From: a bacterium A37T11 | Lineage (GTDB): Bacteria; Bacteroidota; Bacteroidia; Sphingobacteriales; Sphingobacteriaceae | Reading direction: 5' to 3' | NCBI GenBank assembly: GCA_900109895.1 | Contig: FOBR01000009.1 | Coordinates: 62,001 to 126,000 of the forward strand | DNA: 64,000 bases | Shown: positions 8,283 through 17,414 of the stretch, piece by piece | How the letters are laid out: the number at the start of each line of letters is the position of its first letter | How positions within the stretch are numbered: position 1 is the stretch's first letter | Notes under the pieces: generated by a model | Seen by the model: only the letters and a program-made list of their open reading frames with translations | Told to the model about the DNA's origin: nothing | Databases searched by the model: none | Made by a program: the position numbers and the translations under genes

Positions 8283-9011
8283 TTATTTAAGATTGAAAAG
8301 GTTTTCTACCCCAAATATACGCCTGCAGGTAAAACCTTCCGCATATTGCACACCGATATATTTACCATATTCAAGCCCCCTGCTTTTAACAATTTCCAAA
8401 AATTGGGGAGTTGAAATATAAGTTTGAGGCTCATCCGCCTCATATTCTTCATGAAAAAATTGTGATTTATACGCTCTAATTGCGGCAATTTTAGTATCCC
8501 AATAATCGGTTACATCTAATACAATATCAGGTTTAACGTAGGTATCCTGTATGGACTGGAGCAACAAACGCGGGCGATGAGGCTCTTGAATGACGCTTTC
8601 GAAGTGCGTTTCAATCTTTCGCAAGCCTGAAAGAAATACGGCGTCGTTCAACAGGTCACCTGCCCTGATGTGATCAGGGTGGCGGTCAACAGTTGCATTG
8701 CTAATCACGATTTCCGGACGAAACTGCCTTATAATCCGTATCACTTCCAATTGGTGAGCTTCGTCATTTCTAAAAAAGCCATCCCTCATACCTAAATTCA
8801 ACCGCAGGCTTATTCCTAGTAGCCGCGCAGCTTCTTCAGCCTCCTCATCCCGTATTTCCGCAGAACCACGGGTACCCAACTCCCCCCTGGTCAGATCTAC
8901 AATTCCCACCTTCTTTCCCAAGGCAATATGTTTGGCAATGGTGCCGCCACAACAAAGTTCAGCATCGTCGGGATGCACAGTTATCACTAAAAGATCCAGT
9001 TTATTTACCAT
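8283..9011 (-). CDS. bshB1: Bacillithiol biosynthesis deacetylase BshB1
   Basis: A 242-residue zinc-dependent LmbE/PIG-L-fold deacetylase that removes acetyl from N-acetylglucosaminyl-malate, the second step of bacillithiol synthesis. The zinc and catalytic motif VHPDDAE (12-18; H13, D15, D16) and the third ligand region DRHPDHIRAG (109-118; H111, H114) are intact. The RGELGTRGS segment and the NLGMRDGFF stretch are typical of BshB1 rather than mycothiol MshB. The other bacillithiol genes, bshA and bshC, are not in the window. It lies between the DUF4294 gene (31 bp) and lolD (9 bp) in an apparent operon. Confidence 0.93.
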   Translation of the reverse strand: MVNKLDLLVITVHPDDAELCCGGTIAKHIALGKKVGIVDLTRGELGTRGSAEIRDEEAEEAARLLGISLRLNLGMRDGFFRNDEAHQLEVIRIIRQFRPEIVISNATVDRHPDHIRAGDLLNDAVFLSGLRKIETHFESVIQEPHRPRLLLQSIQDTYVKPDIVLDVTDYWDTKIAAIRAYKSQFFHEEYEADEPQTYISTPQFLEIVKSRGLEYGKYIGVQYAEGFTCRRIFGVENLFNLK

Positions 9012-9042
9012 AGAAAAAGCGAAGTTACGTAATATTTACTAC

Positions 9043-9693
9043 TTAGAAGTAGTGATAACCATATTGATCACTTACACTGCGTACTATGTTCTCTATCTCT
9101 ACATCCTGTTCAGGATCATATTTGGTTTTAAGGTTATGACCAAAAACCCTGGCCACCCCTTGGTAAACGAAAGCAGTGAAACCACCTTTCAATTCTCGCA
9201 CCAGTTCATAACCGGAACTACCTGTTTGGCGGTCTAACAATTTAATCAAAATTTCACCTTGATTAATACTCATATTTTTGATCTCCCGGTTAAACATATC
9301 CTTTATCTCCCCTTCACATCGTTTCACCAATCTTTTTTGTTCTTTTTTTTCGGAGGTCACCGCCAAGTCGCGGTGCAGTTGTTCATACCGCTGCTGGGCA
9401 AATTTTGCATAAGGCATTACTTTAAGCACATTGTAGCGCAAGCGAAAATATTTTGACCGGTCTTCAGGCGTTTTAAACCTTCGAATAGCCCGCACTTCTA
9501 CTTCCGGAAGCAGGATCCAGGGTAGGCGTTCACCATTTATTAACGTAGTAGGCAATAAAAATGGTCCAGTTGTTTTCCCTACCGAATCTTTTAAAGCGAC
9601 ATCCTGCGCGCGGGCAGTAACAGCACAAATGAAAAAATATGCGAAAACGACCGCAGGCAAGTACCTTTTATATATTTTCAAACACCTGTTCAC
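9043..9693 (-). CDS. DUF4294-family exported protein
   Basis: A 216-residue protein with an N-terminal hydrophobic signal (LPAVVFAYFFICAVTARAQ, cleavage probably after about residue 30). The conserved core WILLPEVEVRAIRRFKTPEDRSKYFRLRYNVLKVMPYA... fits the Bacteroidota-specific DUF4294 family, rich in basic and aromatic residues. The family has no known biochemical role. A periplasmic or outer-membrane-facing location is inferred from the signal peptide. It is the first gene of the run leading to bshB1 and lolD, and is divergent from the Rel/SpoT gene. Confidence 0.8.
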   Translation of the reverse strand: MNRCLKIYKRYLPAVVFAYFFICAVTARAQDVALKDSVGKTTGPFLLPTTLINGERLPWILLPEVEVRAIRRFKTPEDRSKYFRLRYNVLKVMPYAKFAQQRYEQLHRDLAVTSEKKEQKRLVKRCEGEIKDMFNREIKNMSINQGEILIKLLDRQTGSSGYELVRELKGGFTAFVYQGVARVFGHNLKTKYDPEQDVEIENIVRSVSDQYGYHYF

Positions 9694-9814
9694 CCTTTTA
9701 ACTGCTCATTAAAATTTATACAAAAATAATAGGTTAACATTGAATTTTTCAATTAAAATACTTATTTTTATATTATCGCAGTTTTCAACGTAAGCAATTT
9801 TAATTTTAAGACAC

Positions 9815-12037
9815 ATGACTGGCTTGGAAATAGATCTGGAAGCAGAAAAAAAAGAAATATTAAAACGGTATAGAGCCTTGTTGCGTGCATGCAAGCCAAC
9901 TTTACAAAAAGGGGATAAACAAATGATTCGCAAGGCCTTTGATATGGCATTAGAAAGCCATAGCGAAATGCGCCGCAAATCCGGAGAACCGTATATTTAT
10001 CATCCCATCGCAGTTGCGCAGATTGCAGCAGAGGAGATTGGGTTGGGTACCACTTCTATTGTATGCGCATTGTTACACGACGTTGTGGAAGATACCGCGG
10101 TTACGCTGGAAGACATTGAACGCGAATTTGGCAAAAAAGTAGCCCGCATCATTGATGGGTTAACCAAAATTTCAGGCATATTTGATCCTAATAGTTCCAT
10201 TCAGGCCGAGAATTTTCGGAAAATGCTGCTTACCCTTGCCGATGACGTACGGGTTATTATTATTAAACTTGCCGACCGGCTGCACAATATGCGCACCATG
10301 GAATTCATGCCGCGCGACAAACAGCTGAAAATAGCTTCTGAAACCAGCTACCTGTATGGCCCTCTTGCTCATCGGCTCGGTTTGTATGCCATCAAGTCTG
10401 AATTGGAAGATTTGTCCATGAAATATACCGATCCGGACACCTACAAGTTTATTGCCCGTAAGCTGAACGAGAAAAAAGCCGAACGTGAACGCTACATCCG
10501 GGATTTTGTCGAACCTATCCGGGAAATCCTCCATGAGCAGGGTATAATTGCCGATGTCTTTGGCCGTCCAAAATCCATTTATTCTATTTGGAACAAGATG
10601 CGCAAGAAATCTATTCCATTTGAAGAGGTATATGACCTTTTTGCTATCCGTGTCATTATTAATTCACTTCCTGATATGGAAAAAGCAGAATGCTGGAAAG
10701 CCTACTCCATCGTTACAGATTTATACCGGCCCAATCCAGACCGGCTGCGTGACTGGATCTCTTCTCCAAAAGCCAATGGCTATGAATCGCTGCATACAAC
10801 GGTTATGGGGCCTAAAGGGCAATGGGTAGAAGTACAGATCCGGACACGCAGAATGAATGAGATCGCCGAAAAAGGCTTTGCTGCCCATTGGAAATATAAA
10901 GAATCCAATTCAGACAGCGGGCTGGACCAATGGATCCAAAAAGTCCGTGAAATTCTGAGCAACCCTGAATCCAATGCGCTTGATTTTGTCGATGATTTTA
11001 AGATGAACCTATTCTCTGATGAGATATTCATCTTTACACCAAAAGGCTCATTAATTCAATTGCCGCTGGGGGCTACTGCACTTGATTTTGCTTTTGAAAT
11101 ACACTCTGACCTTGGTGCCAGCTGTATCGGGGCAAAGGTTAACCACAAGCTTGTACCCCTCTCCCATGTTCTTCAAAACGGTGACCAGGTAGAGATCATT
11201 ACCTCCAGCAAACAAATTCCCAAAGAAGACTGGCTGAATTTTGTGGTGACTGCCAAGGCCAAGTCAAAGATCAAATCGTCACTAAAAGAAGAAAAGCGGC
11301 GCGTGGCCGAAGATGGTAAAGAAATTTTGGAGCGCAAGTTAAAATCTATCAAGATCACCTACAACAGCGATAATTTAAATAAGCTGACCGTATTTTTTAA
11401 GCTAGCGTCAACCCAGGATCTTTTCTATAATGTTGCCAAGGGCGAAATAGACCTCAAAGACCTGAAAGAATTTGCGATCTCTGAAAAAATGACCGAGATC
11501 CGGACACCTCAGCGACTTGAATCACATACAGACAACCTCATTAAAAGGCTTAACCGTAAAGATAGCGAAACTTTACTTATCGGCGATGACCTTCAAAAGA
11601 TTGATTATACCCTGTCACCTTGTTGCAACCCTATTCCTGGCGATGACGTGTTTGGATTCATTACCGTCAATGAAGGCATTAAAATACACCGCACCAATTG
11701 CCCCAATGCCTCTAAGCTTATGGCGAATTATGGCTACCGTATCGTAAAAGCCAAATGGACCTCACAAAAGGAGCTGGCCTTCCTGACAGGATTGCGGATC
11801 GTTGGCATAGATGACGTTGGCTTGGTCAATAAATTGACAACGGTCATATCACAGGATTTCAAGATCAACATCCGCTCTATTACCATTAGTAGCAACGAGG
11901 GCATTTTTGAAGGTTCCATTATGGTTTATGTTAACGACACCGAACACCTTGAAAGCCTTATCAGGCGGCTCAAGCAAATAAAAGGGATTACGGGTATTAC
12001 CCGATTTGATTCGGATGATTTACCGGGGGTAGACTAG
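9815..12037 (+). CDS. Bifunctional (p)ppGpp synthetase/hydrolase (Rel/SpoT family)
   Basis: A 740-residue long-type RSH enzyme. The N-terminal HD hydrolase domain is intact (YHP at H63, HDVVEDT with H88-D89 and E92-D93). The synthetase domain follows, with RPKSIYSIWNKM at about 250-263 and EVQIRTRRMNEIAEKGFAAHWKYK. A TGS domain begins near DEIFIFTPKG (about 405), a zinc-finger-like region contains SPCCNPIPGD and HRTNCPN, and a C-terminal ACT domain covers about 665-735. All regions look functional, so it should both make and degrade the alarmone in response to ribosome stalling and other cues. It is a single gene, followed 79 bp later by the Fur-family gene. Confidence 0.96.
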   Translation: MTGLEIDLEAEKKEILKRYRALLRACKPTLQKGDKQMIRKAFDMALESHSEMRRKSGEPYIYHPIAVAQIAAEEIGLGTTSIVCALLHDVVEDTAVTLEDIEREFGKKVARIIDGLTKISGIFDPNSSIQAENFRKMLLTLADDVRVIIIKLADRLHNMRTMEFMPRDKQLKIASETSYLYGPLAHRLGLYAIKSELEDLSMKYTDPDTYKFIARKLNEKKAERERYIRDFVEPIREILHEQGIIADVFGRPKSIYSIWNKMRKKSIPFEEVYDLFAIRVIINSLPDMEKAECWKAYSIVTDLYRPNPDRLRDWISSPKANGYESLHTTVMGPKGQWVEVQIRTRRMNEIAEKGFAAHWKYKESNSDSGLDQWIQKVREILSNPESNALDFVDDFKMNLFSDEIFIFTPKGSLIQLPLGATALDFAFEIHSDLGASCIGAKVNHKLVPLSHVLQNGDQVEIITSSKQIPKEDWLNFVVTAKAKSKIKSSLKEEKRRVAEDGKEILERKLKSIKITYNSDNLNKLTVFFKLASTQDLFYNVAKGEIDLKDLKEFAISEKMTEIRTPQRLESHTDNLIKRLNRKDSETLLIGDDLQKIDYTLSPCCNPIPGDDVFGFITVNEGIKIHRTNCPNASKLMANYGYRIVKAKWTSQKELAFLTGLRIVGIDDVGLVNKLTTVISQDFKINIRSITISSNEGIFEGSIMVYVNDTEHLESLIRRLKQIKGITGITRFDSDDLPGVD

Positions 12038-12089
12038 ACATCCGCCAGAAATATAGCAAATGCTTGTTCATTTTATAAAAAAATAATGT

Positions 12090-12097
12090 TAAATTTG
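12090..12097 (+). promoter_or_regulatory. Bacteroidota -7 element upstream of the Fur-family gene
   Basis: TAAATTTG is an exact TAnnTTTG match. The only upstream TTG (12064-12066) is 23 bp away, longer than the usual 19-20. Transcription would start near 12101, giving a 16-base leader before the ATG at 12117. Confidence 0.45.
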
Positions 12098-12116
12098 CAA
12101 CTTAATTAGGAGCTAT

Positions 12117-12617
12117 ATGTCAGCAACAGAAACAGCCAGTATGGCAAGAAAGATTTTCGAGGCTTACCTTGAAAATAAAAGCCTCCGGAAAACTCCGGAA
12201 CGCTTTGCCATCCTTGAAGAAATCTATTCGCGCAATGATCACTTTGATGTGGAGTCCTTATATATCCACATGAAGAACAAGAAATATCGGGTAAGCCGGG
12301 CTACCGTATATAATACACTGGAGTTGTTAGTTTCCTGTGATCTGGTCACTAAACATCAGTTTGGCAAAAACATGGCCCAATTTGAAAAATCATACGGTTA
12401 CAAGCAACATGATCATATTATTTGTATTGAATGCGGTAAGGTTGTTGAATTTTGTGATCCACGTATCCATCAAATACAAAGTATGATGGGCGACCTGCTA
12501 AAATTTGAGATTAAACACCATTCCTTAAATTTATACGGCATATGCAGTGATTGTGCAGCCAAAAGAGACGCCGCCCAACCTGTCCACGAAGAAGAGGCCA
12601 TACTCCTACACGCCTAG
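12117..12617 (+). CDS. Fur-family metal- or peroxide-responsive transcriptional regulator
   Basis: A 166-residue regulator. The winged helix spans about residues 18-85 (RKTPERFAILEEIYSRNDHFDVESLYIHM, then RVSRATVYNTLELLVSCDLV). The dimerisation domain contains KQHDHIICIECGKVVEFCD and a second pair GICSDCAAK, so both CxxC zinc motifs of Fur/PerR/Zur proteins are present. Sequence alone does not separate Fur from PerR or Zur. The HDHIICIECGK metal site is common to Fur and PerR. It is transcribed alone, 108 bp before purA. The C-terminal tail (HEEEAILLHA) is longer than in minimal family members. Confidence 0.93.
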   Translation: MSATETASMARKIFEAYLENKSLRKTPERFAILEEIYSRNDHFDVESLYIHMKNKKYRVSRATVYNTLELLVSCDLVTKHQFGKNMAQFEKSYGYKQHDHIICIECGKVVEFCDPRIHQIQSMMGDLLKFEIKHHSLNLYGICSDCAAKRDAAQPVHEEEAILLHA

Positions 12618-12725
12618 TGACCTATATGTTCAATTTGATGCGTAGACTTCCCCTAGCCTGAATGGCTACATTATGGATTTTGAACAACCATTATTATACT
12701 ATATTACATAAATAGTTAAAATTAT

Positions 12726-14000
12726 ATGAAAGTTGATGTGCTTTTGGGCCTGCAGTGGGGCGACGAAGGTAAGGGTAAAATCGTTGATGTTCTTTGCCCG
12801 CAATATGATTTGATCGCCCGTTTTCAGGGCGGCCCAAACGCAGGGCATACTCTGGAGTTCGATGGAAAAAAATACATTTTAAACACCGTCCCTTCCGGCA
12901 TCTTTAATCCCGGCACCCTAAACCTGATTGGGGGTGGTGTAGTTATTGACCCCATCACGTTGCGGCAGGAACTGGACAAGTTAAAAACCAGCGGCATCGA
13001 TCCGGTAGCCCACAACAAACTGGTTATTGCCCGTAAAGCCCACCTCATCCTTCCTACCCATCGCCTGTTAGATGCCGCATCCGAGAGCAAGATGGGCGAA
13101 GCAAAAATTGGCTCTACCCTAAAAGGAATAGGTCCTACGTATATGGATAAAACCGGTCGTAACGGCATCCGGGTAGGCGATACCGAACTTCCCGATTTTC
13201 GCGAGCGTTACAACAAACTAGTTGAAAAGCATAAATCTATTTTATCCCATTATGGCGACATCCCAGATTTCAGCGAACGCGAGGCAGAGTTTTTTGATGC
13301 CATCGAATATCTTAAAACGATTCCTAAAGTTGACAGTGAGCAACTGGTAAACCGTTATCTGGCCGAAGGCAAGCGCGTGCTTGCAGAAGGAGCCCAAGGT
13401 ACCCTGTTAGATATTGACTTTGGGTCATACCCATTTGTCACCTCATCCAATACGACCACCGCCGGTGCCTGTACCGGAATGGGAGTTGCGCCAAACAAAA
13501 TTGGGGAAGTAATCGGAATTTTTAAGGCTTACTGTACCCGCGTAGGTGGTGGCCCATTTCCTACAGAGCTGGAAAACGAGACAGGTGAGAAGATACGTCA
13601 GCTCGGACACGAGTTTGGCGCCATTACCGGAAGATCCAGGCGCACTGGATGGATAGACTTGCCTGCGTTACGTTATGCTATTATGCTCAATGGCGTGACC
13701 CAATTGGTCATGACTAAAGCTGATGTGCTCAGTGGCTTTGAAGATATTTATGCCTGCACTCATTACATTTACAATGGCGAGAAAATAGATTTCATGCCTT
13801 ACGATATTTGCAGTATAAAGCCAGAGCCAGTCTTTGAAAAAATACCCGGATGGAACAATGACCTTACCGGCATTACGCAAGTTGAAGACCTTCCCTCGGC
13901 GATAACCGACTACATTCAATATTTGGAAAAAGCCTTGGGTGTACCAATTAAATACCTATCTGTTGGCCCAGACAGAACGCAAACATTGATCTTGCCCTAA
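12726..14000 (+). CDS. purA: Adenylosuccinate synthetase
   Basis: A 424-residue GTP-dependent enzyme joining IMP and aspartate, the first committed step of AMP synthesis. The N-terminal GLQWGDEGKGK P-loop-like motif (8-18, catalytic D13), GPNAGHT (catalytic His), SSNTTTAG, the RVGGGPFPTE segment and RTGWIDLPAL are all intact, and the C-terminal GPDRTQTL GTP-contact region is present. Length is normal. It is separated by 11 bp from pabB and was probably co-transcribed with it. purC is elsewhere in this window (58.5-59.5 kb). Confidence 0.97.
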   Translation: MKVDVLLGLQWGDEGKGKIVDVLCPQYDLIARFQGGPNAGHTLEFDGKKYILNTVPSGIFNPGTLNLIGGGVVIDPITLRQELDKLKTSGIDPVAHNKLVIARKAHLILPTHRLLDAASESKMGEAKIGSTLKGIGPTYMDKTGRNGIRVGDTELPDFRERYNKLVEKHKSILSHYGDIPDFSEREAEFFDAIEYLKTIPKVDSEQLVNRYLAEGKRVLAEGAQGTLLDIDFGSYPFVTSSNTTTAGACTGMGVAPNKIGEVIGIFKAYCTRVGGGPFPTELENETGEKIRQLGHEFGAITGRSRRTGWIDLPALRYAIMLNGVTQLVMTKADVLSGFEDIYACTHYIYNGEKIDFMPYDICSIKPEPVFEKIPGWNNDLTGITQVEDLPSAITDYIQYLEKALGVPIKYLSVGPDRTQTLILP

Positions 14001-14011
14001 GTACACCGTTT

Positions 14012-15301
14012 ATGGGTATCTTTAGGCATCAGCCCTCTGACATTGGACTATTCATAAAAAAGTCCCTTAAATGGGCTTCTTCTTATGATAGCCTTTGCTA
14101 TCTGGACTCCAATGGCTACCATGACCCTTTTGGACAGGTGAATAAGCTTATCGCTGTCGGAGAGAAAGTCGCATTCAACTGTACAGGTAACCAAACTTTT
14201 TCCCGTCTTCAGGATTTTTTAGATCAACACCCCGGGCACTGGGTCCCGGGGTTTTTAAGTTATGATCTCAAGAATGAAACCGAAGATCTGGAAACCCGGC
14301 ACCCAGACCGCTTACATTTCCCGGAAGCTTATTTTTTCTTACCAGAACATCTTTTGCTATTTGATGACAAAGAAGTCTGTATTCGGACGGAAGCAGATCC
14401 CCACACCTTGATAGCAACTATTGAAGGCTGCTCCTCTGCAGACGGAGACATCACATTCGCAGGTGAAATCAAGCAGCGGATGGATCGGAACGAATATATG
14501 AAAGCTTTTAACAGTCTTCAGGAACACATCCATCGTGGCGACATCTATGAAGTAAACCTTTGCCAGGAATTCTATGGAGAGCAGGTACAGATAGATCCTT
14601 TAAGCGTCTATACTAAGCTGAACACCATATCCCCTACTCCATTTTCCTGTTATTTCAAATACCGGGATCGTTATATTCTTTCGGCCTCTCCAGAGCGTTT
14701 TTTGATAAAACAAGGCCAACAGCTCATAGCTCAGCCTATTAAAGGAACGGCTCCACGAAGCCCGGATCCTCAGGAAGATTCGCTACTAAGCAAAAAACTC
14801 CGAACCAATGGTAAGGAGATTGCCGAGAACATGATGATCGTTGACTTGGTACGTAATGACCTCACCCGAAGTGCTGCGCCTGGCACGGTCAATACCAGCG
14901 ACCTACTGGAAGTGCGTAGCTATCGGCAAGTCCATCAATTGGTTTCAACAGTATTGTGTGAGTTGAGGGCCGGGGTTAAACCTGCAGAAGCCATCCGCAA
15001 CACCTTTCCTGCAGGATCTATGACCGGCGCCCCTAAAATTAGCGCCATGCAGCTTATTGACCGATACGAAAACAGCCGTCGCGGCATCTACTCAGGTGCG
15101 ATAGGTTATTTTGGACCCGAGGGCGATTTTGATTTTAACGTGGTTATCCGTACGATATTATATAACGCAACTTCAGGCTACCTTTCTTTCCACACTGGCG
15201 GCGCTATCACGGCCCAAGCAAAGGGTGAGGAAGAATACAACGAATGCTTTATTAAAGCCAAAGCCATATTGGAAACGCTTAGCTGCAAATGCGTAACGTA
15301 A
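14012..15301 (+). CDS. pabB: Para-aminobenzoate synthase component I
   Basis: A 429-residue chorismate-utilising enzyme of the anthranilate/aminodeoxychorismate synthase family. The C-terminal half carries SASPERFLIKQG, QPIKGTAPR (the KGT lysine/threonine marks the PabB/TrpE family), VDLVRNDLTR, TFPAGSMTGAPK and YSGAIGYFGPEGDFDFNVVIRT. PIKGTAPR with the PAGSMTGAPK motif and the length under 450 favour PabB (folate pathway) over TrpE. The partner PabA glutaminase and PabC lyase are not adjacent. The gene lies 11 bp after purA and its stop codon is directly followed by the ATG of the next gene. Confidence 0.9.
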   Translation: MGIFRHQPSDIGLFIKKSLKWASSYDSLCYLDSNGYHDPFGQVNKLIAVGEKVAFNCTGNQTFSRLQDFLDQHPGHWVPGFLSYDLKNETEDLETRHPDRLHFPEAYFFLPEHLLLFDDKEVCIRTEADPHTLIATIEGCSSADGDITFAGEIKQRMDRNEYMKAFNSLQEHIHRGDIYEVNLCQEFYGEQVQIDPLSVYTKLNTISPTPFSCYFKYRDRYILSASPERFLIKQGQQLIAQPIKGTAPRSPDPQEDSLLSKKLRTNGKEIAENMMIVDLVRNDLTRSAAPGTVNTSDLLEVRSYRQVHQLVSTVLCELRAGVKPAEAIRNTFPAGSMTGAPKISAMQLIDRYENSRRGIYSGAIGYFGPEGDFDFNVVIRTILYNATSGYLSFHTGGAITAQAKGEEEYNECFIKAKAILETLSCKCVT

Positions 15302-16273
15302 ATGGTGGAAATGGAAAAAATACGTCCCGTGTATATTCGATTACTTACCATTTATTTATTATTATCGGGAACCAGCCTGGCTTTTGCCCAACGCGCGTAT
15401 CGGCACGAAATTGGTATAAAAAATGATAACGATGTTTACTTATTGATCAGCCAAGACCAATATTATACAAATGGCGTTCAATTTTATTGGCGCCAGGCCT
15501 TTGATAGCACCAAGTTATCTTCACAACTGCTCAATGGCAGCTATGAAATTTCCTTTGGCCAAAACATTTACAACAGCAATTCTGCCCAGATAAAATGGCT
15601 TGGTGACGTTGACCGCCCCATTACAGGTTATTTATTTGCCAATGCCAGTGTAAACAAATTTTATAGCAACGGCACCATGTTTCGTTTAGGTGCAGAATTT
15701 GGAATGATTGGCCCCGCTGCACTTGGAAAACCCATACAGCAATCTTTTCACGACATATTTGGACTTTATCCCACAGCCGGCTGGGAATTTCAGCTGCGAA
15801 GCGCGGTGGGTGTGGATGTACAGGCAAGCTTTTTGCATACCCTGTTCAGAAATTCATCCCAATCATTTGACGTAGCACTTCAATATGATGGTTCATTAGG
15901 GTTTAACCATACCGGCTTATTGGCATCACCAATTATCCGTTTGGGTAATATTAACCCATGGCATCAATCAGCCTATACCAACAGTCGGATCACTTCTGGT
16001 ATTCATGGCGCCAAGCGGGAATTTTTCTTGTACTATACACCTCAACTCCATTATGTCGTGTACGATGCCACCATTCAGGGAGGGTTTTTCCTGAATAACA
16101 AAGGTCCGGTTTCAGGAAGACCCGAGACCTGGCAACTTGCCCATCAAGTAGGCCTCATATACGCCCGAAACCACATTACTTTTAATCTTCACTACATTTT
16201 TCAATCACGTGAAATAAAAACAATGTATTACAGGCACCAGTACGGCTCCGTATCTTTCATGTACCAATATTAA
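15302..16273 (+). CDS. LpxR-like outer-membrane lipid A deacylase family (DUF2219)
   Basis: A 323-residue predicted beta-barrel protein. After a signal peptide (cleavage near SLAFAQ, about residue 29) it begins HEIGIKNDNDVYLLISQDQYYTNG, the conserved N-terminal strand and DQYYTNG turn of LpxR, whose members remove the 3'-acyloxyacyl chain of lipid A. Alternating aromatic strands and a terminal aromatic-ending SVSFMYQY support a 12-strand barrel. It starts at the base after the pabB stop; a second ATG at 15311 gives a shorter signal peptide and is equally plausible. Catalytic His/Ser residues were not individually verified. Confidence 0.82.
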   Translation: MVEMEKIRPVYIRLLTIYLLLSGTSLAFAQRAYRHEIGIKNDNDVYLLISQDQYYTNGVQFYWRQAFDSTKLSSQLLNGSYEISFGQNIYNSNSAQIKWLGDVDRPITGYLFANASVNKFYSNGTMFRLGAEFGMIGPAALGKPIQQSFHDIFGLYPTAGWEFQLRSAVGVDVQASFLHTLFRNSSQSFDVALQYDGSLGFNHTGLLASPIIRLGNINPWHQSAYTNSRITSGIHGAKREFFLYYTPQLHYVVYDATIQGGFFLNNKGPVSGRPETWQLAHQVGLIYARNHITFNLHYIFQSREIKTMYYRHQYGSVSFMYQY

Positions 16274-16288
16274 AGGGTGATTATTGAA

Positions 16289-16699
16289 TCAGTCCAACCA
16301 GGAGTTTTTTCGACTAATCTTTCGGAGTGCCTGCCGGCGTTTATTCTCCAGCCTACACTCAATAATCGACTTTGAAGGCTTACTAGGTTTTCGTTGCTTT
16401 TGAACCTTTAGCGCCAAACTTAACAGTTCAATTAGCTTTTGCTGGGCGATCTCTTTGTTTCCGAGCTGCGTTCTGGCCGCCTGACTAATCACCTGAATGA
16501 AGCCCTCAGACTGCAGGCGGGACTGTAATTTTGTGCGTATTCGGTGTTTTTCTTCCGTAGAGAAGACAACGGCAGTCTCCAGATTAAACAACAACTCCAC
16601 CTTAGTGGCTACCTTGTTTACATTTTGACCCCCACTTCCCCCACTTCGGGAAGTCTTATAGTGTACTTGTTGGGCGATATCATCAAATGTAATGTGCAT
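16289..16699 (-). CDS. arfB: Alternative ribosome-rescue factor / peptidyl-tRNA hydrolase ArfB
   Basis: A 136-residue release-factor-like hydrolase that frees stalled ribosomes on truncated mRNAs. The catalytic loop SRSGGSGGQNVNK (18-30, GGQ at 23-25) is intact. The C-terminal tail is strongly basic (KVQKQRKPSKPSK, RRQALRKISRKNSW), as required to occupy the empty mRNA channel. This separates ArfB from full release factors, which are twice as long. It ends 15 bp from the convergent LpxR-like gene and lies downstream of the DUF4230 gene. Confidence 0.93.
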   Translation of the reverse strand: MHITFDDIAQQVHYKTSRSGGSGGQNVNKVATKVELLFNLETAVVFSTEEKHRIRTKLQSRLQSEGFIQVISQAARTQLGNKEIAQQKLIELLSLALKVQKQRKPSKPSKSIIECRLENKRRQALRKISRKNSWLD

Positions 16700-16727
16700 A
16701 TTTTAATAATTATAAAACGCGAAGATA

Positions 16728-17330
16728 TTATAATTGCGACTTATCCATCGAAAAATTATTCTTAAAAACGATGGAAACCTTCATACCCAGCATATTCTCA
16801 AGCATAGGTTTAAAAATGATAAGGGCATTTTCTTTCGTTTTTCCCAATACATCCATCTCTTTGGCGTTCTGCCAAAGGCGTTGCTCAGCCACCTTATATA
16901 TACCTTCCACCAAATTTTGAGTATCTCCAGGCAACCATGCCCCACTAACGTCATAAACCTTAGAACGCTGATGATCTATTTTTACGTAACAAATCTCTGG
17001 TTCAGGAAGAACTACGGTAAGGGAGTCATTTGGGTGCCGCACAATATCTTGTGGGGTAATCTTTTGTAAATCTATACAACCAGTCACTTCCCCTGCAGCC
17101 ACAAATAAGACGCGTTGATCCGGCAAAAACATCCGAAGCTCCTTCCGTTCAATGACGTCTTTCATCGAATATTTGACCAGTTCCAGCTTACCAATATTTT
17201 CTATACGCTCCACAATAACATCGTCGGTCAGTTGCACCTTTGGCTGAAAAGGCCTTTCCCATTTATACAACAACCAACCAGCTAGTATCAATATCAGCAA
17301 TATCATCAAGATCCTGATCCATTTATACAT
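16728..17330 (-). CDS. DUF4230-family membrane-anchored protein
   Basis: A 200-residue protein with one N-terminal membrane span (residues about 5-22, ILMILLILILAGWLLY) and an extracytoplasmic domain of the DUF4230 type: VERIENIGKLELVKYSMKDVIE, FVAAGEVTGCIDLQKI, VVLPEPEICYVKIDHQRSKVYD. The family is widespread but has no known function. A conserved-looking GEVTGCIDL segment contains a single cysteine. It is 28 bp upstream of arfB on the same strand; the trxB terminator separates it from trxB. No role is proposed. Confidence 0.78.
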   Translation of the reverse strand: MYKWIRILMILLILILAGWLLYKWERPFQPKVQLTDDVIVERIENIGKLELVKYSMKDVIERKELRMFLPDQRVLFVAAGEVTGCIDLQKITPQDIVRHPNDSLTVVLPEPEICYVKIDHQRSKVYDVSGAWLPGDTQNLVEGIYKVAEQRLWQNAKEMDVLGKTKENALIIFKPMLENMLGMKVSIVFKNNFSMDKSQL

Positions 17331-17348
17331 ATCCCTTGTCGTTTAGTG

Positions 17349-17381
17349 AAAAAAAATCCGCAAGTAATATACCTGCGGATT
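17349..17381 (-). terminator. Rho-independent terminator of trxB
   Basis: An eight-base perfect stem (AATCCGCA 17355-17362 with TGCGGATT 17374-17381) with an 11-base loop. Read on the minus strand it is followed by a run of eight T. It lies 34 bp past the trxB stop. Confidence 0.85.
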
Positions 17382-17414
17382 CCTTTAGATTACTTAAATA
17401 ATAACCAAATACAC